A stretch of 64,000 bases of DNA from Candidatus Poribacteria bacterium (GTDB taxonomy: Bacteria > Poribacteria > WGA-4E > WGA-3G): NCBI GenBank assembly GCA_028821605.1, contig JAPPFM010000010.1:248001-312000 (forward strand), written 5' to 3'. The translations under genes and the position numbers were made by a program. The notes beneath the pieces were generated by a model that saw only the letters and a list, made by a program, of their open reading frames with translations, searched no databases and was not told where the DNA came from. Of this stretch, positions 1 through 8,432 are shown piece by piece. Positions within the stretch are counted from its first letter, which is position 1. Every line of letters begins with the position of its first letter.

Positions 1-101
1 CACCCAGAAATCGGAACGCCACTTCGATAGTCAGCAGATACGATTCTTACGGGGATAAACGAGCGTCCTGTTTTCCACATCTTCCGGTCCTAACCACGGT
101 A

Positions 102-123
102 GGAGCAGTTTCCTAACCGCTCC
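102..123. repeat. Mini-palindrome, GGTGCGGTT/AACCGCACC family, copy 1
   Basis: Arms GGAGC and GCTCC at the base, GTT and AAC above, loop TCCT. The same fold recurs at 3760-3780, 8122-8142 and 8306-8326 with different bases in the stem, so this is a dispersed hairpin family. Confidence 0.55.
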
Positions 124-160
124 ATACGTGTCGATTTTAGAAAAAACACCTCATAGCATT

Positions 161-405
161 GTAGGTTGGGTTGAGCGGAACTGAGAAAAATGATACCGAC
201 ACCCCGAGCACATTTTACCACTCTACTCCGTTTTATCAGTCAAGGAAATAGCGAAACCCAACGGAAACTTACGGCTATGTTTGTAGTGTTTGAGGCAAAG
301 AGCGTTGGGTTTCACTGATTTTCTCTATATCTATGCGGGTATATTAGGTTTGATATCCTTTGAAATACCTGCCCTTGCTTTTCAACTCCGCTCAACCCAA
401 CCTAC
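161..405. repeat. Nested inverted repeat (palindromic element)
   Basis: A perfect 19-bp inverted repeat, GTAGGTTGGGTTGAGCGGA at 161-179 and its reverse complement at 387-405, encloses a second inner pair, GAAACCCAACG at 253-263 and CGTTGGGTTTC at 303-313. The whole could fold into a long stem and looks like a small non-autonomous element without coding capacity. No obvious target-site duplication was seen. Confidence 0.7.
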
Positions 406-579
406 GGGACTAAAATCCTGCAAATCCTGATTCTGAGAAATTAACAATCAGCAATCAAAAATCCGTTACGTCCCACCCCTTTGCTGGTGAGGTTGTAACC
501 TCGCCCTAATGCTCCTAACCGCGTCTGCGCGTACAAAGCGCACCTACCGATAACCGACAACCAACAAACCACAAATCCG

Positions 580-608
580 TTGACAGAAACGGTTTTTTGG
601 AGTATAAT
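580..608 (+). promoter_or_regulatory. Consensus sigma70-type promoter
   Basis: TTGACA at 580-585 and TATAAT at 603-608 are separated by 17 bases, an exact match to the vegetative consensus. It points toward the aldolase gene and would give a leader of about 150 nt. Confidence 0.8.
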
Positions 609-766
609 TATAAAGGCTTGGGCGTGGCTTGTCGCGCCTACCTTACTTTCGGGATAGCATTCTACGATGCTATTTTAGGACAAAACTAAACTTACGCGCG
701 CACCGCAGACAGTAGTTAACAGCAGGTTTTGACTTGCAAGCTGCACTAAAAAAGCGAGGGATGACA

Positions 767-1474
767 ATGTCAGCAGCAAATTTGAAACAGCGGATACATA
801 ACGGGGAACACGTCTATGGCGCTAACGTCTCTATGGCAACAACCGCCGACGCGCTCGTCTCCAGAGTCGAAGACGGGGGTTACGATTTTGTCGCCGTAGA
901 TAGTCAGCATTCTCCATACAACGAAGATCGGCTCGTTGCTTTCTGTAATATGGCGAATGAATTGGGGATTCCCGTCAACTTTCGGATTAAGCATACCCGA
1001 AACACCTATCTCATCGGCAACTACCTTGATTTGGGTCCCACTGGCATTGAGGTGCCGCAAGTTGAATTGGACGAAACGGTAAACGAAGCCGTTGCCGCGT
1101 TCTACTATCCACAGCAGGGTATCCGAAGTTGGGGTGGTGCCCCACGGGTCAATTCCGCAGGCAAAGAACGGCTCGAATACGCCGACTGGTGGAATTCCAA
1201 TGGTATCCTCTGGATGCAAATCGAATCTATAGAAGCTGTCACACATGCACGATATCTCGCTAAACCCGGTGTTGACTGTCTCTCCTTCGGTCCCGCTGAT
1301 TTGACATTTAGCATTGAGAGTCATCCGAATCATGCGCTCCAAACCGTGGATGCCTGCGTTGAATACGTCGCGCGCGCCTTGGAAGGAACGACAACTGCTG
1401 TCTGCTTTAGAAATGGTAACCCCAGCACACGTCAAAAGTATGCGGACATGGGCGTTACCGTCTTTTTGGAATAG
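767..1474 (+). CDS. HpcH/HpaI-family aldolase
   Basis: Class II pyruvate aldolase of the HpcH/HpaI (2,4-dihydroxyhept-2-ene-1,7-dioate aldolase) family, which cleaves 4-hydroxy-2-oxo acids with a divalent metal in a TIM barrel. Family residues are recognisable: the His in DSQHSPYN, the Arg in NFRIKHT, and the metal-binding Glu in QIES and Asp in GPADL. ATG 767 is chosen because GCGAGGG lies about 7 nt upstream; an in-frame TTG at 734 and ATG at 761 are alternatives. The protein is about 235 residues, close to the family norm. It stands alone with its own strong promoter. The true substrate cannot be read from sequence. The stop codon abuts a GCCATCAGTTTTCAG repeat. Confidence 0.85.
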   Translation: MSAANLKQRIHNGEHVYGANVSMATTADALVSRVEDGGYDFVAVDSQHSPYNEDRLVAFCNMANELGIPVNFRIKHTRNTYLIGNYLDLGPTGIEVPQVELDETVNEAVAAFYYPQQGIRSWGGAPRVNSAGKERLEYADWWNSNGILWMQIESIEAVTHARYLAKPGVDCLSFGPADLTFSIESHPNHALQTVDACVEYVARALEGTTTAVCFRNGNPSTRQKYADMGVTVFLE

Positions 1475-1612
1475 CCATCAGTTTTCAGTTCCGTTTTTCT
1501 GCGAAAAACCTTTCAGCTATCAGTTTTCAGTCTTCAGTTAAAAGAAGCGTTATGGCAGTGATAAATAAAGCGACCACCACAAGAAATTAACTGATAACTG
1601 GTAACTATTAAC
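1475..1612. repeat. TCAGTTATCAG / CTGATAACTG dispersed repeat
   Basis: Left part contains CAGCTATCAGTTTTCAGTC, right part TTAACTGATAACTGGTAAC, roughly inverted to each other, so the segment could form an imperfect hairpin. It belongs to the family found in about a dozen spacers of this window. Confidence 0.6.
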
Positions 1613-1615
1613 ACT

Positions 1616-2330
1616 CCTCCGTCAAATCCGCATGCTTTAGCTTGTGGGATGTAGACGGCGTAAGGCGTGAAAGCCAATTTTAATTTGAGATTCACAAAAA
1701 AATGTAGTATCATTAGAGTATCCGTTGGACCGACATGTTTAGCATTATCGCTTGGTAATGTGTCGGTCCCACCCACTAAACAGGGGTAAAAACGGCTAAT
1801 GGATTCATCATGAGAAAGACACACAAATACAAACTTCAATCACAATCTAATACACTCAAGATTGCTAATATGCTTGACGATATGTGGCAGATACACGTGC
1901 ATATCCTGCGGCTTGCGCGTAGGTATTATCGCATGTTTGGTAAAAACCTATTTGCGTATCGGATAAATGCTCATATTGCGAAACTCAAAAAGCGAACGAA
2001 ACCGCATTGGAAAGACCTCCCAAGCCAAGTTGTTCAAGACGTTGTATTGCGTTACGGCAAAGCACAAGACGCATTTTTTCAGAATATCAAAGACCGAAAA
2101 GCAGGTTTGACGAGACGTAAAGTCGGCAGACCGAAAATAAAACCACAACATAAATACAACTCCATGACGTTTACACAAGCAGGATACACACTTGACGGAA
2201 ACCGTATCAAAATCAACTGTATAGATACATGGTTCTCTTTCCACAAACACCGTGAAATCAAAGGTGTCATCAAATCTTCGGAAGTGCCGTTGTCGAGGAA
2301 GCACAAGCTCCTACCTTCAGGTAGTGGGTA
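1616..2330 (+). mobile_element. Internally deleted IS200/IS605-group (tnpB-only) element
   Basis: A short tnpB-like gene is flanked by end structures typical of the IS605/IS1341 group. The left end has a hairpin at 1626-1650 (ATCC...GGAT around CATGCTTTAGCTTG), and the right end has CTACC-TTCA-GGTAG at 2311-2324 just after the reading frame. There are no terminal inverted repeats or target duplication, as expected for single-strand transposition. No tnpA is present. Exact boundaries are estimated from the hairpins. The right end lies at the very start of the next gene, so insertion may have altered that gene's 5' region. Confidence 0.7.
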
Positions 2331-2337
2331 CCATTGA
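1810..2337 (+). pseudogene. Truncated TnpB / OrfB transposase (IS200/IS605 family)
   Basis: The first 150 or so residues match the N-terminal helix-turn-helix and early core region of TnpB (RKTHKYKL start, basic LKKRTKPHWKDLPSQVVQ, GRPKIK). TnpB is the RNA-guided nuclease ancestral to Cas12, normally about 370-400 residues. Here the frame jumps after FSFHKHREIKG to a short tail (PLSRKHKLL) resembling the extreme C-terminus and then runs into the right-end hairpin. The whole RuvC-like catalytic core and zinc finger are missing, so the protein cannot cut DNA. The in-frame join suggests an internal deletion. The 3' region that in intact relatives gives the guide RNA scaffold is retained. Confidence 0.8.
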
Positions 2338-2342
2338 CGAAC

Positions 2343-3683
2343 ATGTTGAATTACGGATTGGTAAGCACAGCAATAGGAGAAGACCGAGAACGATTGCTTG
2401 AGGGCATCCGACTATTAGCGAAAATCGCGCACAAACACGGTATACCCATAACATGGGCGATCGACACCCAGTCTGCTCCAGTTGTTGCGAAGTTGCTTAC
2501 GACACTGCACACGGACTTTGAACAGTGTGGGGGCGACGCTCCGTTGCTGATGCTCAATGTCAAACCGATCTGGGACACAAACTGGGAGGAAGAAAGAAAC
2601 GCGAATCCGGGTGCCAGTACAGAAGCCATGGCGACGCATCTCGTCAAGATGCGAGAGCGGTTACCGGTGTATATAACCAAGGAATCCGAAAAACTGAAGC
2701 GCGCAATGCCTTGGGCAGAGCCTAATGTCGCAGGCGCAATCTTCAAGAATGATGTTTTTCTGCGCGCGCTTAAACAGACCGGGTTTCGGGGACTCTGGGG
2801 CTATCATTGGAATCAACAAGATATTGATGAGACCGATCCCAAGGCGCAAGAAGTGGAAATTGACCGTGGGGGGTTCGGGTGCTTTTATCCGCTTGAGGCA
2901 CCAACGTCCGCTGATACTATTGCAATGCAAGGTACTGCTGATGAGAACCGCGCGCAATCGTTTGAGAAAATTGTTGGCATCCCTTACCATACCGCCGGTC
3001 ATCTTGCCGAGGATACACATAATCTTCGCGCCGCACTCTTAAATGGAACGGCACAGCAGCATTACGATACCTATTTGGAGAACACGGCGTGGAATCAGTG
3101 GCTCGGTTATGTAGAACATATTAATCCGCTCACCGTTGCACATCTCGGACAAGACGGACTTGACCGACTGGATGCATACTTCGCACACGTCGTGAGTGTT
3201 GAAGAAACGAAGCCGCTACTGCTCTCTCAAATGGTTGACGATTACATAGCGCATTGTAAACTAACCGAACCGGTGGCTGTTGTCGGTACAAGTACGAAGG
3301 TACAAGAGGAAACCGCTGATCCGAAGTCTACGTTAAAGATGTTTTACTGTGACGCGGCGTGTGAATTTGCCTTTATTGAAGGTGCTATGGACCCCGTTGG
3401 AATCAAAAATTATGCAAGCGAACGGGTGTTGCAATCTGAGGCGACGAAACCTGTTCTAATAGGCTTTTCGCCAACTCGACATCGAACGCAACTACGCATC
3501 GCTATCACAGTAGAATCAACGAAAGCGATGCCTTATGGGATAGCAGTGTGGGGGGACCACAACGGTTTACGACTCACCGAGTCTAACGCCGATGATGTCA
3601 GATGGGTCGGAGAACATTTGCTTTTTATACGTCTTACATTGCAACCCGGAAAAAACGAATTTAGCGTTAAATTGACAATCTAA
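2343..3683 (+). CDS. Deacetylase-fold hypothetical protein
   Basis: About 446 residues. The N-terminal third has the alternating pattern of NodB/GH57-type barrels: a first strand NYGLVSTA, then a helix and HGIPITWAID, comparable to the HGIKATFF segment of polysaccharide deacetylases. However, no canonical DD and HxxxH metal motif was identified. The last 100 residues look like a beta-sandwich. Substrate and reaction are unknown. The start is uncertain: an in-frame TTG at 2334 lies inside the end of the IS element, ATG 2343 is the first ATG, and neither has a Shine-Dalgarno. The original 5' end and promoter may therefore have been displaced by the insertion. Confidence 0.6.
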   Translation: MLNYGLVSTAIGEDRERLLEGIRLLAKIAHKHGIPITWAIDTQSAPVVAKLLTTLHTDFEQCGGDAPLLMLNVKPIWDTNWEEERNANPGASTEAMATHLVKMRERLPVYITKESEKLKRAMPWAEPNVAGAIFKNDVFLRALKQTGFRGLWGYHWNQQDIDETDPKAQEVEIDRGGFGCFYPLEAPTSADTIAMQGTADENRAQSFEKIVGIPYHTAGHLAEDTHNLRAALLNGTAQQHYDTYLENTAWNQWLGYVEHINPLTVAHLGQDGLDRLDAYFAHVVSVEETKPLLLSQMVDDYIAHCKLTEPVAVVGTSTKVQEETADPKSTLKMFYCDAACEFAFIEGAMDPVGIKNYASERVLQSEATKPVLIGFSPTRHRTQLRIAITVESTKAMPYGIAVWGDHNGLRLTESNADDVRWVGEHLLFIRLTLQPGKNEFSVKLTI

Positions 3684-3704
3684 TCATTTACCGATCACCT
3701 CCGC

Positions 3705-3844
3705 TGGCGGGGTTTCATGAGGATTAAAAAATTAATTCGGTAATTTATTGGTGAAGTCCGGTGCGATTGCAAACCGCACCTACCGGGCCTAGGGGCGAAT
3801 TAGAATTACCGATTTAAATAATTAAACTTCATCTAACCCCGCCA
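3705..3844. repeat. MITE-like inverted-repeat element, family 2, copy A
   Basis: Terminal arms GGCGGGGTT (3706-3714) and AACCCCGCC (3835-3843) continue inward as TCATGAGGATTAA / TTAAACTTCAT and TTCGGTAAT / ATTACCGA, giving a long imperfect palindrome. The centre carries the GGTGCG...CGCACC mini-hairpin at 3760-3780. A second copy with the same arms lies at 61249-61378. Confidence 0.7.
3760..3780. repeat. Mini-palindrome, GGTGCGGTT/AACCGCACC family, copy 2
   Basis: Stem GGTGCG/CGCACC with a mismatch, then TT/AA and a GCA loop. It sits in the centre of the larger inverted-repeat element. Confidence 0.55.
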
Positions 3845-3984
3845 ATCTTTTGGTGTATAGGTGATTGTAGATTAACAATAAACGCGGACGGACTAAAAGG
3901 AAATTCTTGGAATCTATTCGTTCACCGTGATGGTGTTCAAATTCATTGAAAACCAATCGTTAGAAATCGAAAAGGAAAGAAACA

Positions 3985-5217
3985 ATGGAAAAAGTATTAG
4001 GGCTCAAATGCCGCGAATGTGGTGAGCAATATCCCAAAGAGCCGCTTCACGTTTGCGAATTCTGTTTTGGGCCTCTGGAAGTAGACTATGACTATGAAGT
4101 GATACAAAAATCTATCTCAAGGCGTTCAATAGAGAGCGGTCCCGAAAGTATGTGGCGATATGCAGATCTGCTGCCGATAGACGGTGAACCGACGGATGGT
4201 GAGCACACTGGGTTCACACCCCTCGTTCGCGCCAAAAATCTCGCAGACGTGCTCGGGGTCAAGGAGATCTATATCAAAGACGACACCGTCTGCCATCCGA
4301 CGTTTTCCTTCAAAGATCGGGTTGTCGCAGTCGCTTTGAGCAAAGCGAAAGAATTCGACTTTGATACTGTCTCTTGTGCATCTACTGGCAATCTCGCCAA
4401 CGCTGTTGCCGCACACGCCGCCATCGCGAAACTGAACTGCTTTCTCTTTATCCCAGCGGATCTTGAGGTCGGCAAAGTCGTTGCATCCCTCGTTTACGGT
4501 CCCACAGTCGTAGGCATCACTGGCACTTACGACGATGTCAACCGGCTTTGTAGTGAAATTGGTGGGGTTTATCCGTGGGCATTTGTGAACATCAACATCC
4601 GACCTTTCTATGCTGAAGGCTCGAAAACCCTCTGCTTTGAACTGCTCGAACAACTCGGTTGGAAGGCACCCGCACATATCGTCGCACCTGCCGCCGGTGG
4701 TTCTCTCATCACAAAGATTGGCAAGGCATTAAAAGAATTCCACACTTTGGATTTAATAGACACACCGAACACTAAAATCCACGTCGCCCAAGCGGAAGGT
4801 TGTGGTCCCATTGTCAACACATACAAAGAAAACGGCGACTTTGTAAAGCCTGTCAGACCGAACACAATCGCTAAATCCCTTGCTATTGGAAATCCGGCAG
4901 ATGGTATCTATGCTGTTGATACAGTCCGAAACTCCGGTGGCGTCGGCGAACACGCCACTGATGGTGAGATCGTGGAGGCGATAAAACTGCTCGCTTCTAC
5001 AGAAGGTATCTTCACCGAAACTGCTGGCGGTGTTACGCTCGCCGCTGCACAAAAATTGATAGAGAGCGGCGACATTGGGCGGGATGAGTCGATAGTTCTC
5101 GCTATCACCGGTAACGGACTCAAAACCGTTGAGGCACTCCAAGATAAAACCGATAAGCCGTATACCATTCCGCCGCAGCTCAACGCTTTTCGGAAATTGA
5201 TGACGGAAATTGGATAG
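3985..5217 (+). CDS. thrC: Threonine synthase
   Basis: PLP enzyme converting O-phosphohomoserine to threonine, the last step of threonine synthesis. The 410-residue protein begins with a small zinc-ribbon-like segment (CREC...CEFC, residues 8-27) seen in this subclass. It then has the PLP-lysine motif SFKDR near residue 110 and the substrate-loop motif ASTGNLANA near 134. A glycine-rich phosphate-binding stretch (APAAGG) lies near residue 235. AAGGA 9 nt upstream supports ATG 3985. No other threonine-pathway gene is adjacent. Confidence 0.92.
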   Translation: MEKVLGLKCRECGEQYPKEPLHVCEFCFGPLEVDYDYEVIQKSISRRSIESGPESMWRYADLLPIDGEPTDGEHTGFTPLVRAKNLADVLGVKEIYIKDDTVCHPTFSFKDRVVAVALSKAKEFDFDTVSCASTGNLANAVAAHAAIAKLNCFLFIPADLEVGKVVASLVYGPTVVGITGTYDDVNRLCSEIGGVYPWAFVNINIRPFYAEGSKTLCFELLEQLGWKAPAHIVAPAAGGSLITKIGKALKEFHTLDLIDTPNTKIHVAQAEGCGPIVNTYKENGDFVKPVRPNTIAKSLAIGNPADGIYAVDTVRNSGGVGEHATDGEIVEAIKLLASTEGIFTETAGGVTLAAAQKLIESGDIGRDESIVLAITGNGLKTVEALQDKTDKPYTIPPQLNAFRKLMTEIG

Positions 5218-5340
5218 TTCTCATTCAGCGACTTCAGTTGGGAAAAGTTTCAAAGTCCATAAAATGTTCTAAAGTCCGTAAAGTGGTTTCCAGAGGTTTC
5301 TGGTTCATCTGCAAACTTTCTATTCGGAGGGATTAAAAGC

Positions 5341-5529
5341 ATGAAACTACAAGAAATCCACGAAGTTGAGCAAGGAATACGTCTTGTTTGGGTGCTTGAA
5401 CCTGTTGCTAAAACGGTGACGGTATATCGCTCCGAGACAGATATTGAGACATTAACACGCAACGATACACTCACCGGTGAGGATGTCGTACCAGGGTTTT
5501 CTTGTCCAATCGCACACCTATTTGAGTAG
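5341..5529 (+). pseudogene. Uma2-family nuclease C-terminal remnant
   Basis: The 62 residues match only the last third of Uma2 (DUF820) proteins: GIRLVWVLEP, TVTVYRS, and the closing DTLTGEDVVPGFSCPIAHLFE. Full-length Uma2 proteins have about 190 residues with a PD-(D/E)XK nuclease core, which is absent here. No matching upstream frame was found. A good GGAGG 10 nt before ATG may mean that a short peptide is still made, but loss of the catalytic core makes it a likely relic. Confidence 0.65.
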
Positions 5530-5612
5530 TTCGCTCTATTTGTAGTTCTAATAAAATTGTCCGAAGTGCATCGTGTGTCCTTTCAAAGCTCCCGTTAGGG
5601 CTAAATTAAAAA

Positions 5613-7988
5613 ATGGAAACACTGCAGGGTATACTTGAACGCATCGTCTATGAGAACCCTGACACCGGCTACACAGTCGGGCGACTTTCCGCGCGCGACC
5701 ATGCCGAACTCATCACTGTTGTCGGCAGCCTGGCATCCATCAATCCCGGTGAAAGCCTTCTCCTCCAAGGCGAGTGGGTAGACAATCCCAGATACGGCAG
5801 ACAGTTCCAGATTGAGAAATATGAAACCATCCTACCCGCAAACATCGTCGGATTAAGAAAATACCTCGGCTCAGGTCTCATCAAAGGCATCGGTCCGAAG
5901 ATGGCAGCACTCATCGTCCGAAAGTTCGGCATGGATACGATGGATGTCATTGAGTACGAACCTGACAAATTGGCGCGCGTCCCCGGCATCGGACGGAAGC
6001 GTGTAGAGATGATCAAAGAGGCGTGGGAAGCACAGCGCGAAATTAAAAACGTCATGATCTTCCTGCAATCGCACGATGTAAGCACGGCGCACGCCGCAAA
6101 GATTTACAAGACTTATGAGAGCGATGCAATCCCAATCGTCACAGAAAACCCATATCGTCTTGCCGACGACATTTACGGCATCGGATTCGTAACAGCGGAC
6201 ACAATCGCGCAGAAACTCGGCATAGATAAGGACGCACCGCAACGGGTGCAAGCGGGAATCAAATATGTTCTCAGCCAAAAGGCAGATGAAGGACACGTCT
6301 TTCAACACCGCTCCGAACTGATTGAGGCGTGTCAGACGATGCTTGAGCAGGAGCCGGAAGCTATTGAAGAAGGTATCTCTGCCCTCATTGAAACAGAAGA
6401 AATTATTAATCCCAGTTTTACAGACTTCTCGGATTCCGACGAACAGGTTAGCATAGACGAGATACAGGAGCACTATGAGATTTCCGAGGCAGATCAGGAA
6501 CCTCTTTCAACTGACAACCGAGAACCGACGACTGATAACCCTTCCGCTATCTACCTTGCGCCTTTTTTCTATGCAGAACTCGGTGTCGCAAATCAGTTTT
6601 TGAGACTCCTGAATTCCAATGAGAGACACGGCACCGGTCACATCCAAACCGAGGCGGCATCGCTCTCCGAATTGGAGAGCGAGATGCGTATCCGTTTCGC
6701 ACCGCAGCAACGTGAAGCGATCCATACAGCGATGACAGCGCGTGCCTTGATTCTTACGGGCGGACCCGGCACTGGCAAAACGACAACCACGGTCGGCATG
6801 ATTCGTCTGTTTGAGGCACAAGGCAGACACATCACTTTGGCAGCACCCACTGGACGCGCCGCCAAACGCCTCAGCGAGACAACAGGCGGCGAAGCCAAAA
6901 CTATCCATCGACTCCTTGAATTCTCGCCACAAATTAACGCCTTTAAACGGGACCGACACAACCCTTTAAACACGGATGTTGTCATTGTTGACGAGACATC
7001 CATGGTAGACCTCGTCCTGATGAACCGTTTGATGCAGGCAATCCGTCCGAGTACCACCGTCATCCTCATCGGTGACACCGATCAGCTTCCCTCTGTTGGT
7101 GCAGGCAATGTTCTAAAGGAACTCATCGATTCCCGAAGGATACCTGTCATTCAACTGACCGAGATATTCCGCCAAGCGCAGGAGAGCATGATCGTCACAA
7201 ATGCCCATCGTATTAACAAAGGCGATTTTCCTGAACTCACTGGGGACACAGACCGAAACTTTTTCTTTATCGAGGAGGAAGATCCCGAAGAAATTACCGA
7301 ATTGGTATGTTCCATCATAGCGGATCGGTTACCGCAGCACTACGATTACCATCCGGTAGACGACATCCAACTCCTATGTCCGATGCGGCGTGGGACCCTC
7401 GGCACTGAAAACCTCAACAGACGGCTCCAAGAAGTATTGAACCCGGAATATACTGCGCCGGTCTACCGTCATCCCTTGGAAAAATCGCGGTTCGGTGCCC
7501 AATCTTATGCACAAGTATCTCGCTCGAAAGACCTATCCATCACGGCGGGTGGCTTCCGTGTCGGCGATAAAGTGATGCAGATCCGAAACAACTACGACTA
7601 TGACGTGTTCAACGGCGATATCGGGAGAGTTGTCGCGATTGAGCATATTGACAAGAAAGTCTACATCCAGTTTCCTGATAAACAGGTGGCTTACGATACG
7701 GCGGACCTGGGGGAACTCGTGTTGGCGTATGCAACGACGATCCATAAAGCACAGGGCAGTGAATATCCCGCTGTTGTTATCCCCTTACACACGCAGCACT
7801 ATCTGATGTTACAACGGAATCTTCTTTACACCGGAATCACCCGCGCGCGCGAGCGCGTCGTAGTTGTCGGGACCAAACAGGCACTCGGCATCTGTATCCG
7901 TAACAATCAAGTCATGCAACGCAACAGCTACCTCGCCGAACGCCTTCAAGAGGCTGAAGGTAGAAATTATGGTGGGACCAAGAAATAA
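5613..7988 (+). CDS. recD2: RecD2-type ATP-dependent 5'-3' DNA helicase
   Basis: Superfamily 1B helicase acting in DNA repair without RecBC. Order: N-terminal OB-like and helix-hairpin-helix region (GIGPKMAALI, VPGIGRKRVE), Walker A GGPGTGKTTTT near residue 383, Walker B VVIVDETSMVD near 457, DTDQLPSVGAGN, motif V ATTIHKAQGSEY near 704, and motif VI YTGITRARERVVVVG near 739. At 791 residues it is about 50 longer than usual. The excess lies between residues 270 and 313, where nucleotides 6501-6540 are a copy of the dispersed CTGACAACCG repeat, translated as STDNREPTTDN. The start ATG follows TTAGGGCTAAATTAAAAA, reminiscent of the R-element tail. Confidence 0.92.
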   Translation: METLQGILERIVYENPDTGYTVGRLSARDHAELITVVGSLASINPGESLLLQGEWVDNPRYGRQFQIEKYETILPANIVGLRKYLGSGLIKGIGPKMAALIVRKFGMDTMDVIEYEPDKLARVPGIGRKRVEMIKEAWEAQREIKNVMIFLQSHDVSTAHAAKIYKTYESDAIPIVTENPYRLADDIYGIGFVTADTIAQKLGIDKDAPQRVQAGIKYVLSQKADEGHVFQHRSELIEACQTMLEQEPEAIEEGISALIETEEIINPSFTDFSDSDEQVSIDEIQEHYEISEADQEPLSTDNREPTTDNPSAIYLAPFFYAELGVANQFLRLLNSNERHGTGHIQTEAASLSELESEMRIRFAPQQREAIHTAMTARALILTGGPGTGKTTTTVGMIRLFEAQGRHITLAAPTGRAAKRLSETTGGEAKTIHRLLEFSPQINAFKRDRHNPLNTDVVIVDETSMVDLVLMNRLMQAIRPSTTVILIGDTDQLPSVGAGNVLKELIDSRRIPVIQLTEIFRQAQESMIVTNAHRINKGDFPELTGDTDRNFFFIEEEDPEEITELVCSIIADRLPQHYDYHPVDDIQLLCPMRRGTLGTENLNRRLQEVLNPEYTAPVYRHPLEKSRFGAQSYAQVSRSKDLSITAGGFRVGDKVMQIRNNYDYDVFNGDIGRVVAIEHIDKKVYIQFPDKQVAYDTADLGELVLAYATTIHKAQGSEYPAVVIPLHTQHYLMLQRNLLYTGITRARERVVVVGTKQALGICIRNNQVMQRNSYLAERLQEAEGRNYGGTKK
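6501..6540 (+). repeat. Dispersed repeat inserted in frame in recD2
   Basis: The bases AACTGACAACCGAGAACCG and GACTGATAACC are the same words that fill the spacers. Here they form part of the coding frame (residues about 297-311) without breaking it, in a linker between the N-terminal domain and the motor core. Confidence 0.75.
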
Positions 7989-8121
7989 ATAGGTTTTTGA
8001 CAGACGATGTGAACGGAAGGCACTATCTACGCTGGCGAGGTTTCCTAACCTTGCCCAATTCGCAACTGAATCATAGGTGTCAATTTTAGAGCGAATAACC
8101 ATTGTAGTCCCAGGTCCGGTA

Positions 8122-8142
8122 GGTGCTGTTTCTAACTGCGCC
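8122..8142. repeat. Mini-palindrome, GGTGCGGTT/AACCGCACC family, copy 3
   Basis: GGTGC pairs with GCGCC, GTT with AAC, around a TCT loop. Compared with the other copies, stem bases differ while pairing is largely kept. Confidence 0.55.
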
Positions 8143-8185
8143 GGATTTGAGTCATGAACTTTGTACATACCAGAATGCCTCTTTA

Positions 8186-8260
8186 GTCCCGTAGGGACGG
8201 CATGTTTATAGAAATGCGATGCCTCCGTCTCCTAAGCCCTGTAAGGGCGGCATGTTTATA
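8186..8260. repeat. Two hairpin-plus-GGCATGTTTATA units
   Basis: Unit 1 (8186-8210) is GTCCC-GTA-GGGAC followed by GGCATGTTTATA. Unit 2 (8236-8260) is GCCCT-GTA-AGGGC followed by the same 12 bases. The two units start exactly 50 nt apart. Two stem positions differ on both arms in a compensating way (T-A to C-G and C-G to T-A). Confidence 0.75.
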
Positions 8261-8305
8261 TCTGTGGTTGCTGAAACGCTGCGAAAAACCTGAATTGACA
8301 CCTAT

Positions 8306-8326
8306 GGTGTGGTTTTCAACCGCACC
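8306..8326. repeat. Mini-palindrome, GGTGCGGTT/AACCGCACC family, copy 4
   Basis: GGTGTGGTT and AACCGCACC form nine continuous pairs (one G-T) around a TTC loop, the best-formed copy of this family in the window. Confidence 0.6.
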
Positions 8327-8432
8327 GGGTCAGAAAGAGGAAGGTTCCTAGGCGGGTTGGGCAGGATACCTAAAATAGCCCGCTCCCTCGGCAGAGATGT
8401 GAAGTCAATTCGATAAGATAAGGAACAGAAAT

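Larger units (their letters stand above)
1..579. other. Gene-free repeat-rich spacer
   Basis: No credible coding region is visible before the aldolase gene. The stretch holds several small palindromes: a 22-nt hairpin at 102-123, a long nested inverted repeat at 161-405, and a hairpin at 486-505 with arms GGTGAGGTT and AACCTCGCC. It also has CAATCAGCAATC and ATAACCGACAACC words that belong to a dispersed repeat family seen throughout the window. The left edge may hold the end of an upstream transcription unit, but no protein could be assigned. Confidence 0.6.
7989..8432. other. Gene-free spacer with several small hairpin repeats
   Basis: No coding region seen. It holds a CTGGCGAGGTTTCCTAACC segment, two GGTGCGGTT-type hairpins (8122-8142, 8306-8326) and two GGCATGTTTATA hairpin units (8186-8210, 8236-8260). 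AAGGA near 8420 serves the following gene. Confidence 0.6.

Noticed and set aside
770-1435. Long open frame on the minus strand opposite the aldolase gene
   Set aside because: It is the mirror of a well-supported gene, with cysteine- and arginine-rich nonsense composition and no motif.
1475-1612. Possible CRISPR array from repeated TCAG words
   Set aside because: The units are short, degenerate and inverted, with no regular spacers and no cas genes nearby.
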